Source: Kalaharituber pfeilii
Taxonomy: Eukaryota > Ascomycota > Pezizomycetes > Pezizales > Pezizaceae
Assembly: GCA_015179045.1 (NCBI GenBank)
Contig: WHUZ01000027.1
Location: 310,001-374,000 of the forward strand
Direction: 5' to 3'
DNA length: 64,000 nucleotides
Shown here: piece by piece, positions 47,721 through 59,538 of the stretch
How positions within the stretch are numbered: the first letter of the stretch is position 1
Layout of the letters: every line of letters begins with the position of its first letter
Notes under the pieces: generated by a model
What the model saw: only the letters and a program-made list of their open reading frames with translations
Told to the model about the DNA's origin: nothing
Database searches by the model: none
Made by a program: the position numbers and the translations under genes

Positions 47721-50700
47721 TTACCGGCAAATGTGCATATAGATCTGATCAAAGCAGGAGCAATTGAGGACCCGCATGTCGGAGTAAATGAGAGGGAGGT
47801 CCAATGGCTGCACGATAGAGGTTGGGTTTATCGAACGGAGTTTGACGTAACCAGACGCTGACTAAGCGGAGTTTCATGCATGTGTGTGCTCCGCTAGGGG
47901 TGGCAGGGGAATGGCAAGATGATATTGCAACAGGGCAGGCAAAGGTAGAATTCGTTTGCGAGGGCTTGGATACTTTTGCGACGGTGAAGCTCAATGGGCG
48001 GTCCATACAGAAGTATGTTTTCCGCTGCGATTCATCTCAGGCTTTCGGAGTTCATTAGCTGACAAGGTGCACTGGGGTCGGTGGAATAAAGGACAGATAA
48101 TATGTTTCTGGAATACAGGATAACCAAAACATCTGAAGATTGGTGCGGGGCAGAAGAACGAACTCGGAATTGTGCCAATGCGGATCGGGAACAAAATCAT
48201 GCAGGATAATGGCGGTCCTAGAGTTACATGGAATGCCCATTACTGCCGTAACTTTGTCAGAAAGGCACAGTACCATTATGTATGTATACATTTCATATTT
48301 AAAATTGCATGTTTGATATGCGTTGACATTGGCGCTGACATACGCTTGAACGCAAGGGATGGGACTGGGGCCCATCGCTGGTAACAACCGGCCCTTGGAA
48401 ACCATATCAGAGGTCTATTCGACGGCTGTGATAGGCTCAACCATAGTGACTAGATCTGACGCATGTAACCGCCGAAATCAAGGCTGAGGTCTACTTAACA
48501 TCCGTAAATCCAGCTGCTGCATGCACCCTAGCAGTCTAAAATTCACCTCACCAAAGGGCCTTCCTTACAAAACTAATTTATCAATTGACTCAAGCTATCC
48601 CTCTAGCTAGACTCTGCACTTCAAAGGACTTATTGAGATTGAGAACCCAGAATTGTGGTATCCCGTTGGTTGTGGGGAGCCAAATCTTTACAAAGTCGAA
48701 TATATCCTAAAGTCTGGTGATCATGTGGTTGATACTAAATTCCATACCACTGGCTTTCGCCATGTTGAACTTGTTCAAGACCATCTTGAGGAATCACCAT
48801 GAAACCCAGTCTCTGGAGGTCGCACTTTTTATTTCAAGGTGAATTGTTTGCCAATTCTCATCGGCGGCAGCAGCTGGATCCCCGCGGACACCTTTCGTTC
48901 GCGCATCTCAAAAGAGAGACTTACGAAGCTCATCAAAACGTTCGCTTGTAAAATTGGTAATCAGAATATGCTTAGGGTTTGGGGAGGAGGAATATATGAG
49001 TCTAACGACTTTTACGATATTTGCGACGAATTGGGCATCATGGTCTGGCAGGACGTATGCCTTGCTTGCGGCGATTACCCGGAAAATATCCCGGAGTGGG
49101 ACTAATCTACTGAGAAGGAACTTAGACATCAAATCTCCGGGCGAGGATTAGGGAATAGACCAAGTTTGGTCATTTGGGCTGGCAGCAACGAGGGTTACCA
49201 AGTCGCGGATGAGGAGCTGGGGTATAATAAGAGCGAGGGACCAGGCGTAGAGAATGGCGAAGCTTAGAAAAAGGGTCGTTTTCCAAGTAGATGGTTATAT
49301 GAAAGGGCATTTCCGAGAATTGTCGGTGAAGAATATCATATAGTATGGAAGGGAGTAGGGGGATTTAACGGAGACGGTAATGAACAGAGCGATGGCGAGA
49401 AATTGGGGAGAATAATTTACTGGCCTGGAAGCCCATGGGGTGGAGACGGGAGTGGTGATAGAACAATTGGAGATGTACATCAGTGGAATGGTATAAATCA
49501 ACCTCGCTAGTCTATTCGATTTCTCCCCTACTAATAGTACGAAGTTTGGGGTGGAGTCGGAGCCCCATATCAGAGATACCACGAACTCGGCGGCCGCTTC
49601 AATTCCGAGTTGGGGATGACATCCTAACCCGCCCTCACAATCATCCTGCAATCGTACCTTCCCAATTCGCCCTATTCGGATATCATCTCTGCTTTGCAGG
49701 ATCCGGAATTCCATCCTCAAGGCTCCCCAGCGAACGCCATCAAAGAGCACTCGTTCGAGAAGCGCTTTATGGCCTACCTAGGCGAAAACCTGTGGGTCAA
49801 CTTTCACAGCTACGAGGAATATGTGCATATAAGTCAGCTACTCCAATCCGAAGCAATCGGCTATGCATATAGAGGGTGGGGACGACTTTGGGGTGGTAAC
49901 ACTAAGACAAAGGAGGTTGGACGGCTGTGCGGAGGTGTTTTGGTATGGCAGTTGAATGGCGTGTGGCCCGTCACCTCATGGTCCCTCGTTGATTCATTTC
50001 TTAGGCCTAAGCCTGCGCATTATGCAATTGCCAGGGTGCTCGATGACATCACTGTTGGAGTTCATCGTGAAACTTGGCCGGACCGGCCGAATGGGAAGGT
50101 CGAAGCACTGGTGACGAATAAGACTACTAAAGCAGCGATGACTGGAGGGCAGTTTGCGATACATAGCACGCCACATATATTCCCGCCGAGGAAGAGCGAA
50201 GTGATTGTTTGGATCGCGAATAAGACCCTAGAGAGCTTTAAGTTGAAGGATAAGGGGTTTGAACTGACAATTAGCTATGTAGATGTATGTTCCGGGAAAG
50301 TGGAAACGGTATCCCTTTAGCGGGTAATACTGCCGGGTACTAAAAAGGGATCGCCTTGGCTTGCTTAGAGTCCCAATGAGTGACGACAACCACAGGGTTA
50401 AGGATAGCCTCACCCGCAGGCTAGGGGTGCTGTTTGTTTTGATTTTTTGAATGATCTGAGTTCTCATAGAACTGGCGGATTTTACTGCGAGCAGAGCGGC
50501 GCTGAGCTACACTGCGCTACGCTTCGCTGAGTGGCTCGGATACTGAGCTAGGAGATTATGAAAGTGGCGCCGTGTCGTAACCCTGCCCCAGTTCAGCCAT
50601 CCAGCAGACAATTTCTGCCGCTTAAGAGGATACAGATGTGACAAGGTCGAGGTGGGCGCAAATGGCACTTCTGTGGCCTGGGAAGGCAATTTCTGGGAAA

Positions 50701-51087
50701 CCAACCCCCCTAGCAGGCTCGTCCATGTTGCTATCACTGAAGCGGGCGTCTAGTTGCTCGACATATGGACTGGTCTCAGCCACTCAAACACTGAAATTTC
50801 TCCTCCGCCAGGGGGGTTAAAGTGGGCAAGCTCTACGAACCCGATGAGAAGCAAGACGTACTTGGGAGAATTCAAGTCACTGTCGAGAAACCCTCAAGGG
50901 GTTCTGGATGAATCCAGTTGACGGGGTCGTGTGGCCACAGGAAAATGGGTCGGATATTTGTCCTGAGGATGTGGTGAGTATCGTGACAGAATTGGGTGAA
51001 GGGCTGGATGCCGCGGGGAGGAAGAGAAAGTGGGGGGAGGCTAAGAAGGCAGGGTTTTGGTATTATGGAAATGGGGCTTGGAGGTGA
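47721..51087 (+). pseudogene. Decayed GH2 beta-mannosidase
   Basis: A colinear series of family segments in shifting frames covers almost a whole intracellular-type fungal beta-mannosidase: LPANVHIDLIKAG and NEREVQWLHDRGWVYRTEF (47721-47850), VEFVCEGLDTFATVKLNG (about 47950), NAHYCRNFVRKAQYHY then, after a retained 100-nt intron-like gap, GWDWGPSLVTTGPWKPYQ (48228-48410), ENPELWYPVGCGEPNLY (about 48640), SSWIPADTF and MLRVWGGGIYESNDFYDICDELGI (about 48860-49060), VIWAGSNEGYQVADEE (about 49170), YWPGSPWGGDG (about 49420), GDVHQWNG, LGGRFNSELGM, FGYRGW-like YAYRGWGRLW and GGVLVWQLNGVWPVTSW (49860-49980), and a C-terminal WMNPVDGVVWPQ segment to 51087. In-frame stops (for example after RTEFDVTRR, after HLEESP and after PENIPEWD) and several shifts disable it. 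The family hydrolyses terminal beta-mannose from mannan fragments. No intact copy is in the window. Confidence 0.88.
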
Positions 51088-52063
51088 GGTGGGAGCTCAT
51101 GCGGATTGTGGTTGTGTGGAGTTGGGGAATGGGCCAGAAATGAGGTGTGCAAAGCAACAGTGGGGCATGTAGGCACTTATTTGTGTATGGCGTAGGCTAG
51201 CTACGTGGGGATCTCATGGGGAACTCACTACCGCGTATACAATATTCTGTTTAATTGTCTAAAGTTGAAGAATAACCTGACTGTTAGGCTACAACCTGAA
51301 TCCAAACTCATCACTCTGTCCCCCATTTCCTACTATCCAACATAAGATCCTGCAAGTTTAACGTTGGCACTGCTGGTGCGGTACTGGATGTATGAACAGT
51401 TATGCAGCAAGGGGGGAAGCTGGGTGGCGAACAAACAGAAGGTCCGTTAGTGAGTTAATAACAGACTGTAGCTTTCAGTTCTGAAGGATCCATCTAATTA
51501 TACTACAGACTCGGATTCCCACAAACATTCAGATCAAGTGGAAACGAATGGATGGTATCCACACTGCTGTTACCCTGAAGCGCCACTTACCTCAACAGTC
51601 CGCACGTCATCGGCTGTGGCGTGCGTTGAGCTGCCGGAAAAGGAAGGTTTGAGCTAATTCAGCTAGATGCAACGTCTGAGGAATTACGTTCTTCCCCTCG
51701 CCATACGTTTACTTCGTATCGCGCACACATTTGCAAAGCACTACTGGCACCACGAGGAAGGTATTCTCGACACTAACGTGCAAACAATGGATGCTCCTGC
51801 ATTGCGACTGACGCCGGTGAAAGGGATGGGGCTAAGGTAGCTTCGAGCAACATGACGTTTTCCTCTTTCCCAGATCTCTGCGTCAGAGTCTTGAATGAAG
51901 GGATAAGGATATACTTAGTTATATATTCATCAATTCAAGATTAGGTCTTGACCAAATTCACAACCTAATAAGGCTCTCAAATATCTACTCTTCACTTCAT
52001 ATCTTCTCCAAGCCTTCTATCCTGCTTCTGATATTAATAACCTTCTTCTTGCTCAGTTCCATA
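51088..52063. promoter_or_regulatory. Spacer and upstream region of the secreted-protein gene
   Basis: No ORF with a recognisable domain over about 970 bases. The pyrimidine-rich stretch at 51980-52060 immediately before the start codon at 52064 is a likely transcript leader. Confidence 0.4.
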
Positions 52064-53823
52064 ATGCACCACCAGAGCATCTTGTTGTTTGTTCTCGCGG
52101 CAGCATCCAGCGTTTTTGCATTCCCCAAACCATTTCCATATCCGCATCCGCATCCGCAGCAGGATATTAGGGTCAGAGGTAATGGAAGGGATAGCGATGA
52201 CGGTGGAGGAGGTAATTTCAGCAGTACTGGTCCGAGGCCTTTTATAGGAAGGAGTGGGGATGCGGACACTGCATGGAATGTCATAAGGAATTTCAATCTC
52301 ACACGTATGTTGTGGGGATTGCGAAAATTGAAATAGGGGGTTATCATGCTAACTGAGGGAAATAAGAATTCTGTACGGAGATATACCAGGTTGATACAAG
52401 TGGTCTTCTTGGAGGTGGAGGAGGTGGAGGGGAAAACGATACGACAACCACTCTTACCACAATGTGAGTAGATGCATCCTGTGGCGGTTTTCATAGAATT
52501 GGAATGGCATTATTGACTGTATCATGTTTAGTGCTCCACCATCAACTACAGCAACAGATACGGCGCCAGCAATTTTAGTGGTTACGCAAACAAGTGGAGT
52601 GAGTGGTAAGTATTATATCTTCTCTAGAAATACAGGTTTAGGTTCTAATGTGGGAAATTATGTAGTTATAACGGCAACGGTCGACCAACCTACTGTTGTG
52701 ACAAGCAGTATGGTCTCCCGCCACCGCCTTGAAGCGCGTGATCACTGATTTTATTCTCAATAGCTGTCTCCATTACCCCTACCCCTGCTCTATACGACAA
52801 ACGTGATCTTAATATCTACAGCATGATTACCAGCCAGTTGAAATCTGACATCAAAGCAGACATTTCAAGTAATGTTGCCTCTCACCTTAGCAGCCTCCTA
52901 CCAATCTTGAGTCAAGTTTCCAGTAGCAGTGCTGCCAGGACCACCTTGACTAGAGCGGAAAATGCCGGCAAGCGTCAAGCAGATATTGACCCTGATTACG
53001 ATGATGATCAAAGAGGGAACAAGGACAAAGAGAATTCAGACAGCTACTCAAATTCTAACTCGTACTCAAGTGTCATCTCATCTTCCAGTGGGGGCAACGG
53101 AGATGGAAACAATACCAGCAACTTCGTTAGCAACGTCTTATACAACAATAATAATGGTAATATAACTGTGGTCTACACAATCAACGGCATTACGGTTCCA
53201 CAACAACTTTTGCCGTACCAATCCCGCGCAATTGCATATGCGTGCCGTGCTTTTGTGTCCACTAGCCCAAGTCTGCCAGCCCCGACGGATCTGACTGCAA
53301 CTACGACCGCGAATGCATCTATTCCGGTGGGACCAACTGACATCGGAGGATTGATTATACCTCCAAATTTCACGACTGTTATCACCGATAACCAGGGAAA
53401 TGAATTCACATTAGTGTCAGTGATTACCTCGAGTGATACGAATAGGCCGACGCAGGCGACTACGACAACAGTATTGCCAACTGGGGGAACAAGTACTTCT
53501 TACACTACGTGAGTTGCGCTCACCTATATTAGATGGGTTATCTGGATACTGACGGTGATATGTTTAGCGTACCATCCACTACAAGCACGCAGGTTGTAGC
53601 AAACGTGAAAACTGATGTGACCAGTGTGGAGGTTGTGACGGTGTCTATGTAAGCATCATGGCGAGTATATGAAGTATACAAATTACGTTGACAGCTAATC
53701 ACTGGTTACAATGGAATCAGTTCTACAATTTCTACGCCAGTCCCAGTAGCGACAACCACTGCTATACAGACCGGTGGTGGAGGTGGTGGAGGAGGTACCG
53801 CCACGACGACTACGACTGTTTAA
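52064..53823 (+). CDS. Secreted Ser/Thr/Asn-rich protein of unknown function, six exons
   Basis: Exons 52064-52304, 52367-52463, 52532-52707, 52764-53508, 53568-53648 and 53721-53823 join in phase to 1443 nt and 480 aa; introns are 56-72 nt. A clear signal peptide (MHHQSILLFVLAAASSVFA) is followed by a FPKPFPYPHPHPQ Pro/His-rich start. Two Gly runs occur: about GGGGGGG near residue 100 and the C-terminal GGGGGGGGTATTTTTV. The middle (residues about 175-420) is Ser/Asn/Asp/Thr-rich, with SYSNSNSYSSV and NNNNGNITVVYTING, and several N-x-S/T sites; the last third is Thr/Val-rich. Cysteines are few. No catalytic domain is recognised. The composition suits a heavily glycosylated cell-wall or surface protein. 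The C-terminus lacks a GPI-type hydrophobic tail. A 30-nt GT..AG stretch at 52606-52635 was kept as coding because it is in frame and too short for an intron. Confidence 0.8.
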
Positions 53824-54431
53824 ATTAAATTGAATATGGAGCGGTTGCTACGAATATGTGGAATTGCAGCGTGAGCTGACGGGACACTGGCGAATATAAG
53901 CATAGTTCCTATGCTTTGCAATGTTCATACATGTAGGCATTTTAATTTCTAATTAAATGGTAGTAACTGCTGGTAGTATATCAGATCAAGTAATTTTGTC
54001 TAAATCTACCTCATTTGTGCCATTGGTATCATGAGGATATTTTGTTGTCACTGTAATGTAGGAATACCAATATAGTTGCTATCATGAGACTGATGGTAAG
54101 GATCCTTTTTGCTTTTGGTTTATTGCTAACTATGGTATATAACCGTACGTGCTGGTTGTCGTTCAAGTAATAGAATTGAGGGTAATGGGAGCAAGAAGCT
54201 TGGTCAGGCGTGCATTAAATAATGTTAACGTATTGAGTACGTATACCATATGGCCTGGCGTTGTCCTACATAGAAGTACAGACATCTTTGACCCTCTTGC
54301 ATGGCAATGAAACATTAGAATGTATCCTCCATAGGTCCTATCTGTCAACTTCTGGCTTACCTCCTATAAATTATATATCCCCGTCTTCGATGATACATGG
54401 CCAGGCTCAGTCGGCTAATTTATTTATTTAC

Positions 54432-54466
<35 letters not shown>

Positions 54467-55606
54467 TCTATTTATTTATTTTCATTTTTTCATTTTTTTT
54501 GTTGGGGGGAAGGGAATGTTAAAAAAAGAATTATATACCTGAATTCTAGCTCTGACAGGTTGATTTTAGTAGACTTCATACGTATAGTTTCTAGCTTTTT
54601 GCTGCAAGACATACGCAGTAGTGATGTGCATTACGCACATTTACGGACTGCACCACTAACATACGATGCGGCATGAATGGTAACATGATTAGAGCTCGCA
54701 TATATATGCTATACCAATAGTTGAATGTAGGTACTTCAGTACAGGTGTCGGATTGAGGTAAGTTTACAATATTGTCATTGTTTGGTTTCATACAGGTCTT
54801 TTCCATCCAATAATATTGATAATTATGAGACCAAGGCCGGGAGGGAATGCAAAAATTAAAAAAAAACACTACCTTGCAAGCAAAATCGCATCCCAATTTC
54901 AGTTCCACCGGGGATCGTCTCATAACGGTGTTTGTTTGTGCTGTTTGCATACGCAGGTTTGAGATGCGGTTTGGGATTGTGGGGGTTCGAGTGTGTAAAC
55001 TGCTTTATAATCCCGCCGAATGCGATAACGGGAAGCCCCGCACAGAGACAACCCTTGGCTTAGCAAATCGACATAACCCCGCCTTCAATTCTTAGCTTCA
55101 ATTACCCCACCTTTCGCACTTCCTTCGCAATCGCACATCCCCTCATCCTCTCGTACCGCCCGAAGTCCAGTCCTACGGTCTTCTCGTGGTACTACCTAGT
55201 TGATTCGTCCTGTTGTTATACGAGATGCAACTGTGCATGAGATCAGCAATCCCATGATCCCCTGATTGATTCAAACACACGAGGAGACCAATTGAGCACA
55301 TTTGACTCATGTCGTGATGTTTGTACCGGGAATATTGCGCTATTGTTGCAGTAAAACATGCGGGGTGGATACGAGGTAAACCACCGGTTTTGGAAATGAT
55401 CTTGCCAGCAGTTAGTTTAACACGGAGGTTTGGGACTGAGAGGCAAATGAGGAAATATGGTACAGAACATCTAATATAAATACCTAAGCTCTGCAGAGAT
55501 TTACGGGGAAAAGTTTAGTCGGCAATCATTGAACATAAGCTGCCATCATTGTTATCTACACAGAGCACTATCAATCTACCGTGCACCAGGAACTCACCTT
55601 CTCATC
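53824..55606. other. Intergenic with ATTT microsatellite
   Basis: No gene is supported over about 1.8 kb. A long (ATTT)n tract lies at 54416-54485. ORFs at 54591-54950 and 54847-55095 overlap on opposite strands without a domain. The last 200 bases are the promoter side of the DJ-1/PfpI gene. Confidence 0.5.
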
Positions 55607-56332
55607 ATGTCTACAATTAGCCAAGAGCCTATCCCCGTCGGCATTCTCCTTCTCAATCACCACCAATACCTCGACCAATCCGGCCCTGTCGACCTCATGA
55701 GCATCCTGATCAATGGTTGGCCTTCCCTCCGTGATGATGGGGAGCCCCCCCTTCCCAAAGTCCCATTTGAACTTCACTATATCTCCCCCGATTGCACGCT
55801 CGCCCCCGTCAAGGCATCCAGCGGCCCTTCTTTAATCCCCACCCACAAACTAGACGACTGCCCACCGCTCAAAGTCCTTGTCGTTCCCGGTCCCAGTCCA
55901 TTCTACGAAATTTCCCCGGAACTCCAAAAATTCCTGAAGGAGAAATTTGAGGAGTGTGACCACATCCTCTCCGTATGCACCGGCGGAATTATTCTCGCTC
56001 GCGCGGGGCTGCTGCGGGGAATGAATGCAGCAAGCAACAAGAGAGTGTTGAGAAAGATCGCGTCTAATAAAGAACATTTAGAAATGTTACGCTCATGTGG
56101 TGTGAATTGGGCAAAGTCAGGGAGATGGGTCCAGGATGGGAAGGTGTGGACTAGTGCGGGAGTTACGGCGGGCATGGATATGGTTTCGGCGTGGCTAAGT
56201 GCAAGTCCAGAAAGTGGGGGTCTAGGTGTGGATAAGAGGCTGTTGGAGTTTGTGTGGTCGGTGTGCGAGTGGACCCCAACAGATAGGGAGGATGATGATT
56301 ATGCTTTTCTATTGCAAGATGTGGAGTTGTAA
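55607..56332 (+). CDS. DJ-1/PfpI (ThiJ) family protein
   Basis: A single exon encodes 241 aa. The start is the ATG before STISQEPIPVGILLL, which begins directly at the first beta strand; the in-frame ATG 26 codons upstream adds only an unlikely leader. The glutamine-amidotransferase-like fold is recognised from LKVLVVPGPSPFYE and the nucleophile elbow HILSVCTGGIILARAGLL (Cys124), followed by KRVLRKIAS and AGVTAGMDMVSAWL. Fungal members include glyoxalase III-like, isonitrile hydratase-like and transcriptional-regulator-like proteins. No DNA-binding domain is attached, so this is the stand-alone form, cytosolic because no signal is seen. The exact substrate is not predictable. Confidence 0.9.
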   Translation: MSTISQEPIPVGILLLNHHQYLDQSGPVDLMSILINGWPSLRDDGEPPLPKVPFELHYISPDCTLAPVKASSGPSLIPTHKLDDCPPLKVLVVPGPSPFYEISPELQKFLKEKFEECDHILSVCTGGIILARAGLLRGMNAASNKRVLRKIASNKEHLEMLRSCGVNWAKSGRWVQDGKVWTSAGVTAGMDMVSAWLSASPESGGLGVDKRLLEFVWSVCEWTPTDREDDDYAFLLQDVEL

Positions 56333-57984
56333 AAGACAGATACGATGAACATAAAATAATGAATTCCTGGCATGTTCGGTCCCAACAATGGTATGACGCA
56401 GCCTTGGAGAACTTGAGGTTAACGTGCGAGGAGGTTTTTCGTGCACGTGGTGATTGGAGCAGGAAAATGCTGGATTTGGGATTTCAGCTCAATGTACCCT
56501 CATTCATGACTCTTGTTGCGAGATAGAAGAAATACTTTAGATACTGATTGCCAGCTGCCTAACTGGATAAAGACTGTACAGTTTATAAAGCGGTTTTATA
56601 TTTCCATATGCGGATTTTTGTAAAATCTTTATTCTACTACAGCTTTGGTGAGCTCTATAACAGGTATCTAATGAGTAATAGGGACTTTATAGCGTGACTA
56701 TATTGCTAGCTTTCATTAGTCGATAATTTTTATGCTTGAAAAACAACTGTCGGTACTAGGATAGTCTGGTTGCCAGGTAACTATCAGCAGCTTTACGGTT
56801 CAGAATCGAAATAGGTCGCGGATGGATTTCCCTGTAGGTAAGTAGGTTACAGGACGTCCTGGTGACACAACTCATGGTATATGTATGTATATGCGGATTG
56901 TAAAGAGTCGTGTTGATTCAACCGTAAAAATAAGGTTAGAAGTAGGGTAGGGTTCCTGAAATTATATAGCTGGTTGCCATGATGAATGTTGTTAGCCTCG
57001 GGCCAAAAGCCCGCAGTAGCTTACGTGAGGGCTGGTAAGAGCACAGGTAGTGCTTGGAGGGGTGAATTTGGTGCGCTCGGAGAGTGCCCTGGGGCTTGGT
57101 ATGAGACTATGAATTTGCGAGATGTAAGTGCGCGTCACGAAAATAAAGAGCACATGAACTAGTTCAGTACACATTCAACGATGAAGTATTTTAAACCAAT
57201 GCTTGCATTGGGAATTTGTTGTATCTTCATGAACTCTATTCTCGCCTCATGTAGTTTACTACTAACATACAGTATAATGATCCTGTAGGGATATAAATTA
57301 GTCATGCTATCCATCGAATACCTAGTTCTCGTATAGTCTCGTAGACAATCTGCAATCTTACTGGAAATTCAGACACCTACCTGGGCACCCCCGCAATAGC
57401 AACTTCCATACGGAGTATAAGTTATAATATATACCCCGACCTATTGCAACTCCACTTTCGCTTGTATCACCGTATCTCCGTTACCCGTTCGGTTTAAGTC
57501 CCACTATATTCGAGACTAACAATACCCTTACGAATCCCCTCGTACCCCCGAAACTTGCAACGCGAGGTGCTTACATTGACGTGCGCCAATGTACGTACTT
57601 ATTTTCCAGATATCCTTAAGCGCTCATCAGTGCCCAGGTTCACCTTCACATGCACATGCACATCATGCCAGATTTCGTCCTCGTTTTCGTACACTTAAAT
57701 AACGAAGGAAAAAAAAAAAAAAGAAAAATATACGGAACGTAATTCCTACCTAACGGAAATCCGAATATTTGGGGAAAAAAAAGCATGGATTTCGCAAAAT
57801 TCAATATTTTTCGTCAGTAAAAGTTTTGTAAATTAGATTCAAAAGTGTTATTAGGTAGCTATAGCCAGGATTAATTTTGCAAAATGTACTAGTGTAAAAT
57901 GTTCGCATTCTGGAGGATCTGGGGAATATTTATTTCACCTGCTGTTATTGGTCTACCCTCCTATTTTCATGAACGATAAACATA
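56333..57984. other. Gene-poor spacer
   Basis: No gene is supported. One TAGTCTGGTTG dispersed motif lies at 56763-56773, a small A-rich tract at about 57709-57728, and the rest is AT-leaning. Short ORFs lack domains. Confidence 0.5.
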
Positions 57985-58581
57985 CAGTTTAACCTTGCTA
58001 TACCGGGCGAGTAAAAATCCGGCACTTTTCATCCGGTATAGCAAGGTTCCGGTATAGAATAACATGCTTGGCAGCTGTAAAGCGGGATGGCAAAAATCTG
58101 TATAGAAATTACTAGGGTAGGAAATAAACAAGTGTAGCAAACATGAACTCAATCCAAGTCTATTCAATATTCATCATTCTCACCTCTCTGTAAATGCATC
58201 GAGCTTTAAAAGTTCTTGGGGAGCATTAAATATGCAAGCATTGACTGGAGCCAAAACATGCAACTCTGATTGTTTCTCTAAAAGCCTATCAATTCACACA
58301 AAAAAAACATGGTTCCAGTCTTTTAGCAGCAGCAGCGACAGCAGTGGTAGCAGCAATGGCGACAGCGGTGGCACCAGCAGAGGTGGCAGCAGTGGAGGCA
58401 GCAGCAGTGACAACAGTGATAAACACCTAGATTAAGTGGTAAAGTGGGGTCGTCTAAGATGTACTCGTCTGGAGGTTTCTGTCTGGTCCGGTATTGTTAG
58501 GGCGTCAGATATAGCAAGGGCAATTTGTATGGGAAACGGCTGTCCGAATCAGAGGCCATCCGGTATAGCAAGGTTAGACTG
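57985..58581. mobile_element. Non-autonomous Tc1/mariner-type element (597 bp) with TIRs and TA duplication
   Basis: The left end reads CAGTTTAACCTTGCTATACC and the right end in reverse complement CAGTCTAACCTTGCTATACC: 19 of 20 bases agree. TA dinucleotides flank both ends (57983-57984 and 58582-58583). A second, subterminal CCGGTATAGCAAGGTT copy at about 58039-58054 is inverted relative to the left end, so the left 70 bases can fold on themselves. The only ORF (58232-58435, plus) encodes a Ser/Gly run from an AGC/GGC-rich repeat at about 58325-58420 and no transposase. Mobilisation would need a transposase in trans. Confidence 0.85.
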
Positions 58582-58583
58582 TA

Positions 58584-59182
58584 TATTGAATGGAGGATTA
58601 TCATGGGCGTACAGACTCAATGGCTAATACTAGCACACTTGACATAGAGCATGATCTACTATCCTTTTGGACATATTTGTGATGAAGCTCTCTTGATCCT
58701 GTAATTGGCTTGCAAATCCTTTATCTATCTCTTTCGGCTGCTGTCACTCTGAATCCTCTGCCCCTACTCATTTCAGGGTAAAGTACTCTTGAGCGACTGG
58801 AAACCTTTACGTAGTTTACAGGTATGGGGGAAATCGACCAGTATGCATATACATTTGGCGGTCTGTGTGGGGCAAACGTTGGTAAAGTGAGCTATTTGCG
58901 CAATTGCGTAATATATTTTAAGCATAACGTATGCAGGTTTGCAAGAAGCTGGCACTGTATGCAACAGAACCCTTCCTCTAGTATACCGGCTGGTGAAATG
59001 TAATTTTGCCAATGCGCCGGATCGCGAAAGTACGAAAATATTCTACGGTGCTCAGGCATGTGACACACTAGCGGCAGGTCTAGAAGTACATTCCCTGTTC
59101 GGTTTGACACAATAAATGGCCTCGTGGCCAAAGGCAGGGTCTTGCTCTCCGGGTTCAGCATTCCATATGGTGAACTTTTCAG
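58584..59182. other. Spacer between the TA element and LINE copies
   Basis: No gene is supported. The minus-strand ORFs at 58773-59161 overlap in two frames and show no domain. Confidence 0.45.
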
Positions 59183-59192
59183 TAAGCCTCAC

Positions 59193-59446
59193 TTTTTTTT
59201 TTTTTTTAATATCAGTGATCGCATGCCGCCCTGGGGGCTATGGCGATTTTAAATACATAGGAGATAAAAATCGAGATTAAGGAAATACGTAGGAGGTAAA
59301 GAGAAACACCCCTCGTCCCCTTAGATGGAATTAGCTGAAATGATCACTCCCCTACCGGCTCACCCAGGTCATCAATTCCGCAACGGGTCCCTCCCCTTCA
59401 GCCCCCGGCCATCTCTCCCTCCACACTCGCCATCTGTCCCATATGT
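59193..59446 (-). mobile_element. 5'-truncated Tad1-type LINE copy A
   Basis: The minus-strand element ends in a poly-A tail (T run 59193-59207). Its 3' end carries the shared tail with GCCCCCAGGGCGGCATGCG. Its 5' end preserves only the last codons of the ORF (IWDRWRVWRERWPGAEGEGP to a stop), which align with the end of copy B. Target duplication TAAGCCTCACTT occurs at 59183-59194 and 59447-59458. Confidence 0.85.
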
Positions 59447-59538
59447 TAAGCCTCACTTGGTCGCCGTCCAGGTCGCGCTTTATCCTTACACGAAGCCGTT
59501 CAAAGTACTCTACAGTATAGTGCTTGAGTCTGTAGGTT

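Noticed and set aside
52606..52635. A 30-nt GT..AG intron in the secreted-protein gene
   Set aside because: Too short for splicing and in frame without stops, so it was kept as coding sequence.
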